DNA of 64,000 bases from Mauremys mutica (GCF_020497125.1 NC_059073.1:139385012-139449011); one strand, 5' to 3'; counted from the first letter of the stretch, positions 1 to 12,240 are shown. The notes: a model not told the origin generated them from the letters alone. Program-made: numbers and translations.

Positions 1-609
1 CACAATGGCAAAACTTCCACTGATTGTCAGTAGGGCCAGACTTCGCCCCAATCTTGCTATGAGTTTCAGTCCCATGGTTCTCCAGCACAGAGGGAGTGGT
101 ACGAGCAAAGCAAGGCTAGACAATATTCTGTTGGGAATTGAAAAAGGCAGGGGGGCAGGAAAAGCCCTCTAGCAAAGACCTTCACCTCAACTAATTTGCG
201 TATTTTCTTCTGTCTCAGCAAAATGCAACAATTTGGTCATTACCTCCTTAGACTAGACAGTAGCACCTATGGAAACACCCTTCCATTTTTTCTGGGATTG
301 ATTTATATGAAGCTGAGTTTAGATAGGCTCAACTTTTGAAGTGTTTCTACAATAACATGGAGCTGAAATATGAAGCCAGCCCATAGATTAATATTTAGTT
401 AAAACACATAGGTGGAGCTTCCACCTAATGAGTGGTCATTTTGGGATTCTCACCTGCAGTCTCCTAAACCATAGAAAAGGCTGGCCCCAGAGAATCCATC
501 CCAGGATTTTCAATGAGCCCAGCGTAGGCTGGGATAGGATTTGGAGAGTTTACTAAGATCTGACATGCTCAATAAATTCTATTAATAACTGAGGGACAGA
601 TGCTTTAAG
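1..609. other. No gene or clear repeat seen
   Basis: Unique-looking AT-moderate DNA without family-like open frames. I recognise nothing specific here. Confidence 0.5.
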
Positions 610-1085
610 AGGAGAAGGGACCATTTAGATCTAGTCTGACCTGCATAATACAGGCCAATAAATATCACCATTACTCCTGTACTGAGCACAACAACATGTG
701 TGATTAACGGGTGGTGGAACAATTTGTATAGTGGGGGTGCTGAGAGCCATTGAACCTAACTGTAAACCCTGTATATGATGGAAACCACTTCAAGCCAGGG
801 GGTGTGGCAGCACGCTTGGCACCCATTGTGACTAAAGCACATCTTCTAGAGACATCTGGACTGGGCTTAATGTCAAAGAAGAATTTGCCACTTCTAGTAG
901 ATTAAAAATCATCCTCACTTAAAAATATTGTGCCTTATTTCTAATATGAATGTCTGGTTTCAACTTCCAGCCACTGGTTCTTGTTATGCCTCTCTGCTAG
1001 GTGAAAGAGCTCTTTTTAACCTGGTATTTTCTCCCTGTGAAGGTATTTGCACTAATCAAGTCACTGCTCAATCTTCTTTTTGAGA
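610..1085 (-). mobile_element. CR1 LINE 3' fragment, split by a MITE
   Basis: The plus strand reads as the reverse complement of a CR1 3' region: 'gaccatttagatctagtctgacc', then 'ttgtgccttatttctaatatgaat' wording and 'cttccagccactggttcttg'. The element is 5'-truncated and interrupted at 708-827 by a small hAT-type MITE. Confidence 0.75.
708..827 (-). mobile_element. 120-bp hAT-type MITE, family H4
   Basis: This is a short element with ends related to CAGGGGTGCTGGAAC and GTTCCAGCACCTATG, here degenerate. It is flanked by gtgattaa (700-707) and gtgactaa (828-835), a 7/8 match with the 8-bp duplication expected of hAT insertions. It sits inside the CR1 at 610-1085. The internal part, gtgggggtgctgagagcc and following, matches the copy at 4272-4390 in reverse. 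Confidence 0.78.
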
Positions 1086-1622
1086 GGCTTTTTTTTTTTG
1101 AGCTCTCAATCTGTTTAGCTTAACACTGAGAGACTTAATGTCTCAGTGTGTTGATTTAAAGAATCTATAGTCATGTGGGACAGTTGATGTGATGAAAACA
1201 TCATGAGCTAGATCATTTGTACTGAAACAACATGACTGCCAGCCTTTATTTTGGTTTATCTCACCAGCATTCACTGAAAAATTCAATTGCTAGCTCTAGA
1301 AAGTTGCTATTTGATCAAAAAAAGGGGGCCAGAATTCTGAAAGAGGAAGAGAAAGCCCATGGGAGATCACTGCAGTGCTTAAAAACCCACTAGAACAATA
1401 GTAATGCTACAAGCACTGCTGTGTGCTATAGCTCTCTGATCACGTGGATTAATCAAGTCAACTGTCCATGAATCTAAGGCAGGGAAATGGTTGAATAAAG
1501 TAGAGGAAACCAATGGATCAATTAGATTGAGCCATTGGGTCAGTTCCAGAGTGTATACGTCAGCAATACTTTTACTGGAGTCAATGGAGCTGTGCTGATG
1601 CCCAGCTGCTGAAGTTCTAGCC

Positions 1623-1911
1623 CAGGGGTGGGCAAACTATGGCCCAGGAGATGCATCTGGCCCTTCAGACATTTTAATCTGGAGTGGGGTCCGGGGCTTG
1701 CCCTGCTCCACACATGCCATGGCTCCATGAGGCTCCCAGAAGCAGTGGCATGTTCCTCCTCCGGCTCCTATGGTAGGGGCAGCCGGGGGAGGAAGAGGGG
1801 CCCTGCATGCTGCCCCGCACCAAGTGCCACCCCTGCAGCTCCCATTGGCCGGGAACCGTGAGCTTTCATGGCCCAGATGCAGCCCTCGGTCAAAAAGTTT
1901 GGCCACCCCTG
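1623..1911. mobile_element. 289-bp hAT-type MITE, family H3
   Basis: The inverted ends are CAGGGGTGGGCAAACT on the left and AGTTTGGCCACCCCTG on the right. The flanks ttctagcc (1615-1622) and tactagcc (1912-1919) match at 7 of 8 positions, as for a hAT target duplication. The interior is GC-rich and gives several chance open frames on both strands. Confidence 0.82.
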
Positions 1912-1919
1912 TACTAGCC

Positions 1920-3500
1920 CATAGCTTACTATCTATGTGTGTGTATCCTACCCATCTGGTTCTCTGAAGACTTCCCATTGATTGGGTCAGGGTCACACAT
2001 GTAGGGCCAACACACATCCAGCTGGGGCTCATTTCAGCTACAGCACTGCTAACAAATAGAAGGAAGAGGAAAGATATGGCTGGCAAGAGACATGCTAGTC
2101 TCAACAACTTGGAAGATTGGATGGCCAGACTGTTGAGAGCCTTGTTTGCAGCCTGGGAAGGCTGAGCATTGTTTTGGTTCCTTGACTGGCCTCCCAGGGA
2201 AGAGAAATCTGTGCTTGTTTGGTGAATGTCACTTACTGTGGATGAGGGAAGCCTACTCTGACATTTACCCATCATGCCCAGGTGAAGCACCCACCACAGG
2301 CTCCCTAACCAGTCCTGCCAGACTACTCACATTTCTAACGGGACTGTAAATCCCCAGCTACCGTGCAGATATATCAGCCTTCTATGTCACTCATGACTCA
2401 CCAACACCCTCCCCCACTCAGCAATAGACAGCTGGGCCCAGATCGTCCTCTAGTTAGGCACCTAAATACCTTTAAGGATCTGGGCTCCGGCCTCGTCTCC
2501 TGCCCATACAGTGCAGGATTGACACTTATTGCTTCCATTCATTCTTTCTATCTAACCTCTCTTTTCCAATCTAGCCAGGTACCTCAATGAACTATGGTGC
2601 TGGTTCAGCAGAGCATTTAAGCACATGCTTGAATTCTATCGACTTTCATGACACTTCAGCATTGCACTTTTGGCGTTCTGCCGAATCAGTGCCTAGCTGA
2701 GCAACATTACAAGTCAGATCTATCTCACCAACGTTGCAGTGGGTATGTGTATATACAACACAAGATTACTTGTTGGTGCCATGATGACAGCCTAGTGCGG
2801 TTAGTGGACCTTAACTATAAATTTCCTGATTTTGTCCAACTTTAATTGCCAGGCTCTCACTTTATTGTTTAATGTAGCTATACCGATTTAATATTTTTAA
2901 GCTGATTTCTATTCCAAGCTCAAGAATTTTGTAGGCACAACTAATACCATTAGATGGCAGCAAGACCTGTAAAATAGAAATTACCTAGGCTAGTGGGGCA
3001 TATGTAACAGTAGAATCCCTTTGATTTAGTATATAATAAATGCAGAAACATGCACGTGGCTTCTTACGGTGACATAGATTACATATGAATACATTAATAA
3101 ATGCACAGTATTCTATCATTGTAGATCAGCGTTGAAAGATTAACATCCTTGTGTTTTATTAGAATTTCAGCCCCAACTTGTGTGCTCCTATAATAAAATA
3201 AAGACTGTGCTATAAGCATTATCTATCAGACTAGTTACAGAAGAGATTTGTGTTTACAAAAGGTTTCATTTACATCATGGAGAGGCTGATAAAATTCTAG
3301 ACTAAAAAAGTGAAATGGATCTGGAGAGACCGCATTTTCCTAGGATATTTAATTCTCTGGAACGTTTCAGTTTTCTTAATATGATGTGTCTGACCAGAGA
3401 GAAATTTTGCAAATAATCCCTAAAACAAATGAAAAACCATTCCCAATCAGGGTATATTCACTTCCGAGTCAGGCTTTAACATGTGTTACACAGGACTGTA
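1920..3500. other. Intergenic DNA, no gene seen
   Basis: Apart from short old fold-back words (ttaggcacctaaatacctt near 2454 and agcagagcatttaagcacatg near 2607) I see no supported feature. Small open frames here lack any recognised domain. Confidence 0.5.
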
Positions 3501-3730
3501 AGGGCAGGTCTACACTAGAGATTTTTGCTGGAATGACAATGTCTGTTAGGGATGCGATTTTTTTGGGGGGGGGCCAGCATTTCTATGCTGTGAAAGCCCT
3601 ATGGCTTATTTCACATAGGGAACTGGTATTAGATATACCAGCCAAAGACATGCTTGCCAGTATAAGTGCATCTGTCCTAGAAGAGTGGGCTGCTAACACA
3701 GTTCTGGCAAAACTTAGTGTAGACTAGGCT
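3501..3730. mobile_element. 'gtctacacta'-ended MITE
   Basis: The left end reads caggtctacactag and the right end cttagtgtagactaggct, which are inverse complements around GTCTACACTA. The internal 113-codon frame starting at 3386 is fortuitous and overlaps this repeat. A G-run (about 10 G) sits near 3563. Confidence 0.6.
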
Positions 3731-3939
3731 TAATTTTAGTGTGGGCAGGATACGGGAGTTTGATTTTTAGTCATGTTTAACCCTAGGAGCAGGCAGTTAA
3801 ACACAGCTAGTAACAAACCTTATGTCACAATTGTTTTAGTTAAGTATTATATGTGCTAAAACATGAGTAAAAATCCAAAAGACGTGGCCTCAAATTGTCT
3901 TCAGTTTAGTTAAAACAGGGTGAGGTAATGCTGCCTTCA

Positions 3940-4255
3940 CAATCTTAGACAAAGTTAAATTTAGATCCTGTTGAATTTTTTCATTCGAAACATTTGACAA
4001 TAAATGGTCTTTTTTCCTAGAAACAAAATTGTTTAATTTTTCTTCAACAAAAGACTCTCTAAAACTGGAGGGGGAGGGGCTGTTAAAACAAGAAACAGCA
4101 ACTTGGGGTTCAGGTTTCCCTCCCCAAAAACTGAAAAGTCAAACCTTGACAAATTCAGAATTTTACTTTAACATTTTTTTTCTGAAAATTTGAGAAAGCT
4201 AAAAAGTGTTATTTTTAAAGCCAGAAATTCATACCATTTTCAGCCAGCTTTCATT
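3940..4255. repeat. A/T-rich 'aaaacattt' repeat, family B copy
   Basis: This is a degenerate AT-rich segment full of words such as gaaacattt, ctgaaaatttg and aacatttttt. Similar segments lie at 12815-13055, 22596-22986, 34750-35098 and 55815-56215. The boundaries are uncertain. Confidence 0.4.
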
Positions 4256-4271
4256 AAACTAGTGTCCTGTG

Positions 4272-4390
4272 CATAGGTGCTGGAACTAGGGGTGCTACTG
4301 CACCCCCTGGCTTGAAGTGGTTTCCATTATATACAAGGCGTTCAATGGTTCAGCACCCTCACTAAAAAAAAAAAATGTTTAGCACCCCTG
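4272..4390 (+). mobile_element. 119-bp hAT-type MITE, family H4
   Basis: The element starts CATAGGTGCTGGAAC and ends AGCACCCCTG, with the internal ccccctggcttgaagtgg. The flanks gtcctgtg (4264-4271) and gtcctgtc (4391-4398) agree at 7 of 8 positions. It is a relative of 708-827 and 35856-35966. Confidence 0.85.
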
Positions 4391-4509
4391 GTCCTGTCTC
4401 TTTTCCTGCTAACACTGAAAAGTGCTGTGGGATCTGCAGTGACCACAAGCGGTCACAATTTCATCTAAAAGATCAAGATGATGCCCATGAATAGTTAAAG
4501 CTGATATAG

Positions 4510-4700
4510 ATTCATTTTAAGTCAGAAAAGACCATTAGATCATCTAATTTGACCTACAGTAGAACACAGGCCAGAGAAGTCCATCTATGCATTCCTGTAT
4601 TGAGCTCCTTAACTTGTGGTTGAACTAGATAGGCTCTTCCAAGCTGTAAGAGCCTATCTAGTTCAATAAGTGTACCACCCTTTGGATGTGAGCTTGATGT
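4510..4700 (-). mobile_element. CR1 LINE fragment
   Basis: The plus strand carries the antisense CR1 wording 'aagaccattagatcatctaa' and 'cctgtattgagctcctt'. The right-hand limit is unclear. The same CR1 may continue at 5500-5645, with the LTR-like element at 4731-5417 between the two parts. Confidence 0.55.
4620..4666. repeat. Perfect 19-bp inverted repeat with 9-nt loop
   Basis: The arms 4620-4638 (ttgaactagataggctctt) and 4648-4666 are exact reverse complements, separated by ccaagctgt. It lies inside CR1-like sequence about 65 bp left of the LTR-like element. Confidence 0.9.
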
Positions 4701-4730
4701 TTCGTCCATTCCCTTAATTATTTAAGGTGG

Positions 4731-5417
4731 TGTGATGGGGCACCTGTCCCGCACTGGCCTGTTAGGGCCTAGGGCGGCTGTGCAAAAAGCAGACAATAGG
4801 AAAGGGGCTGTGAGGAGCAGCCAATCAGGGCTGGGCAGACCCATATAAAGAGAGCTGCAGGCAGAGCAAGTTCAGTAGCTGACAAACTCAATGAGGGAAG
4901 ATCAAGCTCCTGGCCAAGCAGAAGGGAACTAGCACCCTGGACAGAGGAGTGCTGCTAGCAGCGACCGGGGAGGAACTAAAGACGCCCCCTGGATGGCTAC
5001 AGGGATTTGTAGGCCAAGGCCCTCAGACAAGGACAAAGAGGGTTCTGGGAGCCAAGGGGAAGAGGCCCAGGGAAATAATCGAAGGAGTTGGAAGGGATGC
5101 AGCAAATGGTGGCCATCTACCAGGACCTGGAGTAGCGGGTGGGTGCCCGCCCACTCCCCCCACCTCACCACTGAATAAGTGGGTGGACAATTGGCTGCAG
5201 TCGCCACAGCCAAGTGGCTGGACAACGGACTGCAGCTCCCTCAGAAGGGGGGAGAAGAGAGCTGTGTCATGAAAAGGACTCTGGTCCTGGGAGTGATGTG
5301 GGCCCTAGAGCTGAAGCAACGGTGGCGAGACACCAACAGAAGGGCACAGTGGTTAGCAGAGCTAATCCTCGGGATAGCTAGCAGGCGGCACCGTAGTGGT
5401 GAATGAACCTTGTCACA
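4731..5417 (+). mobile_element. LTR-like element with CCAAT and TATA boxes
   Basis: This 687-bp unit starts TGTGATGGGG and ends TTGTCACA, so it has TG...CA ends within a 5-bp TGTGA/TCACA inverted end. It holds a CCAAT box (4821-4825) and TATAAAG (4844-4850), an arrangement shared with 9499-10203, 27471-28134 and 39080-39612. This suggests a solo LTR or LTR-only retroelement. I see no convincing target duplication and no gag or pol frame. The frames inside it are not conserved proteins that I recognise. Confidence 0.55.
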
Positions 5418-5499
5418 TATGGTAGGTGAATAAGTTTGGAAGCCACTGAACTACTCCTCCAATCTGATCTGACGACACAGAGTCCACCACAAACCACTA

Positions 5500-5645
5500 G
5501 AACAAGGGCCCAAAGGAAGTCCCTCACTTAAAAATTAAGTTGTTTCTAATTTGAATTTGCCTGGCTTTAGTTTCTAGCCATTGGTTTATGTTATGCCTTC
5601 CTTGGCTGTATTAAGGAGCCTGATATTTTATCAGGCATTAAGTTT
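5500..5645 (-). mobile_element. CR1 LINE fragment
   Basis: Antisense CR1 wording is present: 'tttctaatttgaatttgcctggc' and 'ttctagccattggtttatgttatgcc'. It is probably the continuation of 4510-4700 beyond the LTR-like insertion. Confidence 0.6.
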
Positions 5646-5659
5646 AGCATTGTTTGAGT

Positions 5660-7852
5660 CAGGTAGGCTCAACTTCTGAGCTAGGAGAGGAGAATTCTGG
5701 GTTTATTCCACTCTGTACCCGCTGTGGAGAGAGATGAACACCACACTGTGTGATGACAGAAATAGATCTGCAACCAAAATTGCTTTAAATATTTATGAGC
5801 TTCATCACATGATGCACTTTGATGAAGGCTGGTACTCCTGCTTGCCAACCCCATACTGTTCATTTCTTTGAATTATAGCGATGCTAGCCTGGAGTAATGA
5901 GACACTGGTTTAATATATGAGGGTCTCTTTGGCAGCCCTGGATAGATTAGGAGATTGGTGGGAAGGACAGAGCAAGTGTCCTAGGGGATCGGTGTCTGAT
6001 CTGATATATCAAAAGGGAGCTGCCAGTGAGTTCTTGGATTGTTGGGTGGAGCAGATTAAAAATCAAAGCTCAGAAAGGAAAGGATTTCTCTCTGCCTAGT
6101 CTCCACAGCTCAGAAGGAAAGAGGGAGGTGTTGGATGCTATCAGTGGTCTCTCTTTGCACCCAGACAGAAGCAGCCATTTGGCGGGCCTGGCAGATCTCA
6201 GTACTGAGATCTCAGTGTTGCTATGAGGGCTGAGAGATTCTCAGTGGTTTTGAGGCCTGAGGGTCATGGAAATATTTACTCTGGTTTTGATCCAAATGCA
6301 TTCACACCAGCCCTGCTGGGAGTCTGGTTCAAGTGAATCCCCAAATTCAAAATTCTGTTATTCTCTTCAACAAATCACTGCTAAGCAAGTCTAGGGAATC
6401 CCTGCAAACAAATGCCTCTGATCCTGAATCAGTGAACTCACTAGGAATTTTGCCATGGACTTTATGGATCAGACCTTGATTGGCCTGCAATAATTAATCT
6501 GTAATTAGGATGTGGTAGGGTGTGGTGCATGTATGTGCATAGAAAGGATTTTATTTTTGCACATTGTTGGATTATGTAGCACGTTTTAGACATATTTATG
6601 CAGAGGGGCCCTGATCCTGATTGAGGCCCTTGGTTGTTACTGCAATATACATTTTTAAAAATGTTAAATGAGAGCTTTAAATTGCTCACTTTTCCTGATT
6701 CTTATAAGATGGGAAGATTGTTTAAGGTATAGTTTAAACAAAACCATTGTGATGATAGGTATTGTGGAGTTTGACAGCCACTGAAGTCAATGGGAATTTA
6801 CATGTAATTGTTTGTTTGCATAGCACTGTTAATATGTCAAATGATAGAAGTGCAAGGATAGAGTCGATCAAATTGAATTTGTATGGTTAATTAGACACCA
6901 TTGCCAGGTGATGGCATGTACTGCTTTCCAAAGGGGCTATGTCAATTGCTTTTCTTCCTGCCAGGAGATGAAGCCACCCAAAGTACAGCTATGAAGATTG
7001 GCATAAATTCTACTTTTTGTTCTATCTTCAGCAAAAACAAACAGAAGCTTTATTTGACCTCACTTAGATTATACTGTGTGTTCTTAGGCAACCTGACCCT
7101 CCCATAATACACTACATGCTAATATTTTATATTCCTGTTTTTATTGCGGCAGTGCCTAGTGCCAGTAATGACGGGAACCTACTCTGCTAATGCTTTACAA
7201 ACCAGTCAAAAAGCTCATTGGGGCAGGGACTTATGGTTCCTTAAAACCTGCCCTTTCCAAGCAAGACTGAACTATGAAGTTTCCTCACAAGAGGGCACCA
7301 TAAATACATTGTTTAACCTAGATGCGTCCCTATCTTCCTCCCCATACTCCCACTGACTTCAGTAAAAACTACTTACAAGAGCAAGTAAGTGGGATTTGGC
7401 ACGTATGTATGCACATAGAGATGGACATCTGAACCGCTTCCCAAAGCAGGTGGTTGGAGAGAGGGCTTTTCAGCACTGAATCCCTCTGCCTCTACTTTTT
7501 TCCTGAATCAGATCCTTATATTTTTGGTTCTGGTTTAAATGCAGCTGAAATATCATGTGATTCTTATTGACAAATCCTGTTGAATTTAATAGAAAGTTGA
7601 CCTCAAACTGATTTACAGAATTCTACAGCAGGGCTATAGTTAGAGTCTATTGGTCAGAGTGATTCTTAGAGAACCCTGTCAGTTTCATCCCTATTAATTC
7701 ACAGAGGACTTTTCTGTAGTGGGAGCACCTATTCTTACAAGAGTTTGGCAACAAGGCATTCAACAGCATGGGCCCAGAGTTTAAAAAAAAATCAGCTAAA
7801 GCTCTGGGATGACAGCTTTGTTTCTCTGGCCCAGTGGAACTTATTTCTACCA
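5660..7852. other. Intergenic DNA, no gene seen
   Basis: Unique-looking sequence with scattered 'agtcaatggg' words. The open frames are short, overlapping and show no domain. Confidence 0.5.
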
Positions 7853-8034
7853 TATGATAGAATATTAGTGTTGGAAGGGACCTCAGGAGGTCAACTAGTC
7901 TAACCCACTGCTCAAAGCAGGACAAATCCTCAGACAGATTTTTGCCCCAGATCCCTAAATGGCCCCCTCAAGAATTGAACTCACAACCCTGGGTTTAGCA
8001 GGCTACTGTGCAAACCACTGACCTAGCCCTCCTT
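7853..8034 (-). mobile_element. tRNA-derived SINE with CR1-like tail
   Basis: On the minus strand the element opens with a tRNA-like head: an A-box-like ctaggtcagtggtttgcac and a B-box-like gttgtgagttcaattc. It continues through ggggccatttagggatctgg and ends in a CR1-type tail (tttgagcagtgggttagac, then acctcctgaggtccc and a tattctat end). This head-plus-tail layout matches the known turtle Cry-type, tRNA-Lys-derived SINEs with LINE tails. Confidence 0.8.
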
Positions 8035-8442
8035 GCTCAGGAGCCTCCTACTACACAAGCACTCAGTGTGCTGCTGCTGTGGCTTTACTGCAATAGCTAG
8101 CTTTGATCTCTCAACTACAGTGTGCCCTGGGAGACAGAATCATCTTGGGGGCCGTCCCTGACTGTGGATCTAACTCTCATGAAGGACCACCACAAACCTC
8201 ACCCATCTCTCACTCCAAGTGCCAGGTGCATGGCTTTTCCTGGCCTTCTCTAACAAGTGTAGAACAGCGATGGTGAGGAGTGCAGTACAAGAACCTATGC
8301 AGAATAGACTTGATTATATGAAGGCCAATGCTGCATTTTATTTTCAATTCCACAGCAAAGCAGAGGCCTGATAATAGCCTATAGGTAGGTAAGATATGGG
8401 TATGGACTAAGGCAGCAAGGCAATGGCCTTTAGGGCTCAAGC

Positions 8443-9210
8443 CTGTAAAGACAACAGCGTAGCCAAACTAAGGTCCAAGGCCTAAAAACGAGAAGTAACT
8501 AACCGGTAAGTGACTCTAGATCACAAGAAAGTGATGTCCTAAGCAAGGGTTGCTAAACGGCTGACAGGTAAGCACAAGATGCCAGTCTATACCAGCTTCA
8601 GCTATTTTAAGTTCGGAACATCAGCAGAGGTTTGACCACAAGAATACTATGGTAACCAATGAACATACATGCTAATAAGCATGAGAAAAAAGGCCTAGTA
8701 ACCTATGAGAAGAGAGCACTCTGCCATTAGTAGGGTGAGGAAATACAGAGAAGCAAAAAGGGCTGAAACGCCTACTGAGTATGCATTAGGCACAGTGGGA
8801 GTCGGCACAACACTATAAAAGCTGTATCCCAGCCTGTGTGCCTTGGGAGACACCTGGATGACAACCATGGGTGGTGATCAAGGTGAGGGTGAGGACTAAT
8901 ACTTTGGGCCATTCCACCAAAGAAAGTGCAAGTACAGAACTGCTGATGCCCCTTGACCATTCTGTATTATCTCTACCTACTTTGCTGGGTTGGAGGGTTG
9001 GTCATTTGACTAACTGTGCTAATAGATATTACAAGGATAGAACGCCTTTCTTAAGTGTGACACTCTCTCATATGAATCGTGGGGTCCATGTAATAACTAA
9101 CTTCTGGGTCTGGTCATGAGGCAGAACCTTGCCAGACGACACGGTGCTAATTGGCTTTTTCCTAAGTGATCACTATAATTGAAACACGATCAGCAGAACG
9201 GGCAACACTG
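8443..9210 (+). mobile_element. Possible LTR-like element with TATA box
   Basis: The segment begins tgtaaagacaacag and contains ccaatg near 8656 and actataaaagctg near 8812, followed by a transcribed-leader-like stretch ending near gggcaaca. The TG...CA layout with promoter boxes recalls a solo LTR. No target duplication or second copy in the window supports it, so confidence is low. Confidence 0.28.
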
Positions 9211-9498
9211 CGCAATAGAGGTGCATAGCAATTGGTCTGAATGGTTGCATGGCTTTGCTTTTTAAAGGATTACATTACAATAAATACCCCCACCCCCAGA
9301 GTATCTCATAAGCTTTTTGACTGTGAAAGTCTTCTAGGTGGATAGTTGAAAGCCAGGTGAGCCCATAGATTACCTGCAGGTTCAGAGAGAAAAGTAGAAA
9401 ACATTCCATGATGCAAAGCTGTACATAGTAAAAACATCCCTTCCTAACCCCTTCAGACAAGCAGTGCAAGCCTAGAAGCATGAGCATTGATTTTCCCC

Positions 9499-10203
9499 TG
9501 TGATGGGGATACACTCACAATTAGGTGCCTCCTTGGGCCTATATCTGGGGAATAGCTCTCCTCCAGTCTGATGCCACCTCCTCCAGTTGCTCACCCCATA
9601 GTCTCTCTCTCATTCAAGGTGCTCCGTCTTCGTGACTAGTTCTCTGGCCAGCTCACTATAGTCCTCCTCTGCTAGAGTAGGAAATTCTCACTGGACAGAT
9701 GGTCCATCTGCAGTCTCAGGCTGTCTTCTGATCTACCTCCAAGTCTGTGCCACTTTCCCAGTGGCCAGTAGAGGAATCTGGGTTTGCCCACTACTCCAGG
9801 CTCTATCCCAGGGACCCTATGCCCAGCAACCAGAGTCTGCTCAAACTCTGCTGCTGTTTCCCTGGGCTTTCCCCATCTCTCATCCAACCCACCTCTGGAG
9901 CATCCTATGCGCCCCATAGCTACTTCTCCCCCTCTAGCTTCTCATCAGAGTCCATATTACAAAGCAAATTCCCAGAGCCAACTTCCTCCTCTCTAGATAG
10001 CAACTACAGAGATCCTCCTTGCAGCCTTTTGTCTTCACCAACTTCCCTCTTTTATAAATTTAGCCCCACTCCTCCCACAGCTGGGATTTATCAGCCATGA
10101 GACTATATCAGGCTGGGGTCTCCTCCAGATACTGCCTATAAGGTTAATTGGCCCTTTTTTATGACCTGTTCAGGCTTCCTGTGGGATAGACACTCTATCA
10201 CCC
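9499..10203 (-). mobile_element. LTR-like element with TATA box
   Basis: On the minus strand the unit begins tgatagagtgtctatccc and ends ccccatcaca. It carries ggccaatta near the start and a tataaaag box (around 10050-10056 on the plus strand). Its overall plan matches 4731-5417 and 39080-39612. The open frames at 9672-10100 fall inside it and I do not regard them as genes. Confidence 0.5.
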
Positions 10204-10204
10204 A

Positions 10205-11163
10205 CCCACAGCATTCCGTTCAGCCCTGATCCTGCAGTCAGATCCTAGATGAGTTGCTTGTCTCACTGAGTCAGTAGAACCCACTAAATATTCTCCAGCA
10301 GGTTCAACAACTGCAAACAAGTATGGCTGTTCTTATGATGTTCTAGACCAACACTACCCCAAATAGCTACAATGAGCAGAGAACGGTCTGGGTTAGTGCA
10401 TAGCATTTAGCTTGTGCTTATGCACATGATATTCTTTATCCTTCCAGTGTGCTAAGAGGGATGGTGTTTGTTTGCAGTAAACCATTTTGACTGCACCTGA
10501 ATTCATTAAGCTCATAAAATAAAAGTTGAACACACTGGCCTGAAAGGAAACTCTCCATCTTGCTGCAAAGCCAGACCAAGCACCCCCACTCCCTCAAGGC
10601 ACTGCAATAATCTTCACTGATTCCTTATTGTTGTGGGTACAGACCTGAATGCCAGAAAAGCACAAGCTATTTGGAAAGGGGGAAAAATTGCCCCTTTCTT
10701 CCTAGAGGCACTATTTGATTTACAGTGATGAGAGCTTTTAATCAGGGCCATGTGCCTTTAAGACATAAATTATTGTTGGAGAGCAGGGACAGTCTTTTGG
10801 AGGACTTGCTGACACTCTTAGCTTTCGAAAGCATTAATCAAAGATGCTGTATTTTTTTTTTTTGGCAGACACTACTAACATGCCATGTAATGGCAGGTGC
10901 TAAAGAACAATATGAATTCCCCTTGGATCTCTATAAATAACACAGCTATAAACATGCCTCATAAATTACTCAAAGGGCTGGGTTGCTTTCTTTTTCCCAT
11001 TCTATCTCCAGCTTTGCATGTCTGTGCTGGAAGCTTGTAGACAGGAAGAGAAATCTAAGTGGTGCAAAAGGCATTCTGCTGGCTCTCTCCACGGGGGGTG
11101 ATTTTCACCCTCTAAATCCTGTAGCATTCCTTCCTGACCATTACTGAGCAAATATGGTTCAGA
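10205..11163. other. Intergenic DNA, no gene seen
   Basis: I recognise no repeat family or coding signal beyond a short T-run near 10852. Confidence 0.5.
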
Positions 11164-11400
11164 ATATGTCTACACAGCAGCTGGAAGGTGCAGTTCCCAG
11201 CGCGGGTAGACATACTGGTGCTAGCTTTGCATGAGCTAGTGCCTCAGAATAACAATGTGGCTGCAGCAGCACAGAGGGTGGCTTGGACTAGCTGCCTGAG
11301 TATGTACTCAAGGGGTCGGGCTGGATGGTACTTTGCTCAAGCTAGTGCATGTAGGTTAACATGCACTGGGAATCACACCTCCCAGGTGCTACGTAGATGG
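11164..11400. mobile_element. Long-inverted-repeat MITE with 'gtctacac' end
   Basis: The left part (atatgtctacacagcagctgg, cgggtagacatac, tagctttgcatgagctag) is echoed in reverse on the right (aatcacacctcccaggtgctacgtag, caagctagtgcatg). This is a fold-back DNA element seen widely in turtle genomes by wording. The right end is degenerate. Confidence 0.6.
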
Positions 11401-11939
11401 ATCCTTAGTGAGGAATAGGACTCAGTGACATTATATCCAGCTGTTCCAAACTGGTCAACACCTAATGTGCTGGCTCTTTTGAGACTCTGCCCTTTGGTGT
11501 CCCTTCACTTCCAGTGTTGGTTATTAGGTACCTTAGGCATTTACAAATAAAACAGGCAGAGTCATTTACATGGCAGGAAGAAATCCCAAAACATTTCATT
11601 TGTGAATAATTTTTGGGAGGGAACATTCCTCATTTTGGGACTGACCATACATATGGGCTTTGGCAAGTTGAGAAGTATGTTCCTGACCCTTCCAGGAGAC
11701 CAGCATAGACCTTGAAGCATGAGAGTTGACTGCCCCATATCATTTTCATAGCTTGAACTGCTATAAATATTATTGAAGAGGAGAAAAGGGCAAGGACCAT
11801 AGGTTTAAAATCATGAACCCCCTGAACTGGAACGTCTAAAAAAATATAATAGCCTCTAGAGAGGTTAGATAGGGCAGTGAAAGTATGTCTACACTGCAGA
11901 GTTAACTTGGGTGATCAGCACTGGGTCTGAGCAACCAGG

Positions 11940-12240
11940 GTAGCATAAGAATGGCCCTACTGGGTCAGACCAAAGGTCCATCAAGCCCAGTATCCTGTCC
12001 TCTGACAGTGGCCAATGGCAGGTGCCCTAAAGGGAATGAACAGACAAATTATCATCAAGTGATCCATGCCCTGTCATCCAATCCCAGCTTCTGGCAAACA
12101 GAGACTGACAACATTCCTCCCATCCTGTCTAGTAGCCATTGATGGACCTATCTTCCATGAATCTATCAAGCTCCCTTTTGAACCCCGTTATAGTATTGGC
12201 CTTCACAACACCTTCTGGCAAGGAGTTCAAGGTTGACAGT
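11940..12240 (-). mobile_element. CR1 LINE 3' region
   Basis: The plus strand reads 'aagaatggccctactgggtcag', 'accaaaggtccatc' and 'gccattgatggacctatc', then 'ggccttcacaacaccttctgg'. This is the reverse complement of a CR1 3' region. It is closely similar to the copy at 30382-30680. Confidence 0.78.

Noticed and set aside
1637..2290. 217-residue minus-strand frame
   Set aside because: It overlaps the H3 MITE and unrelated flank, with no domain and no splice or codon signal.
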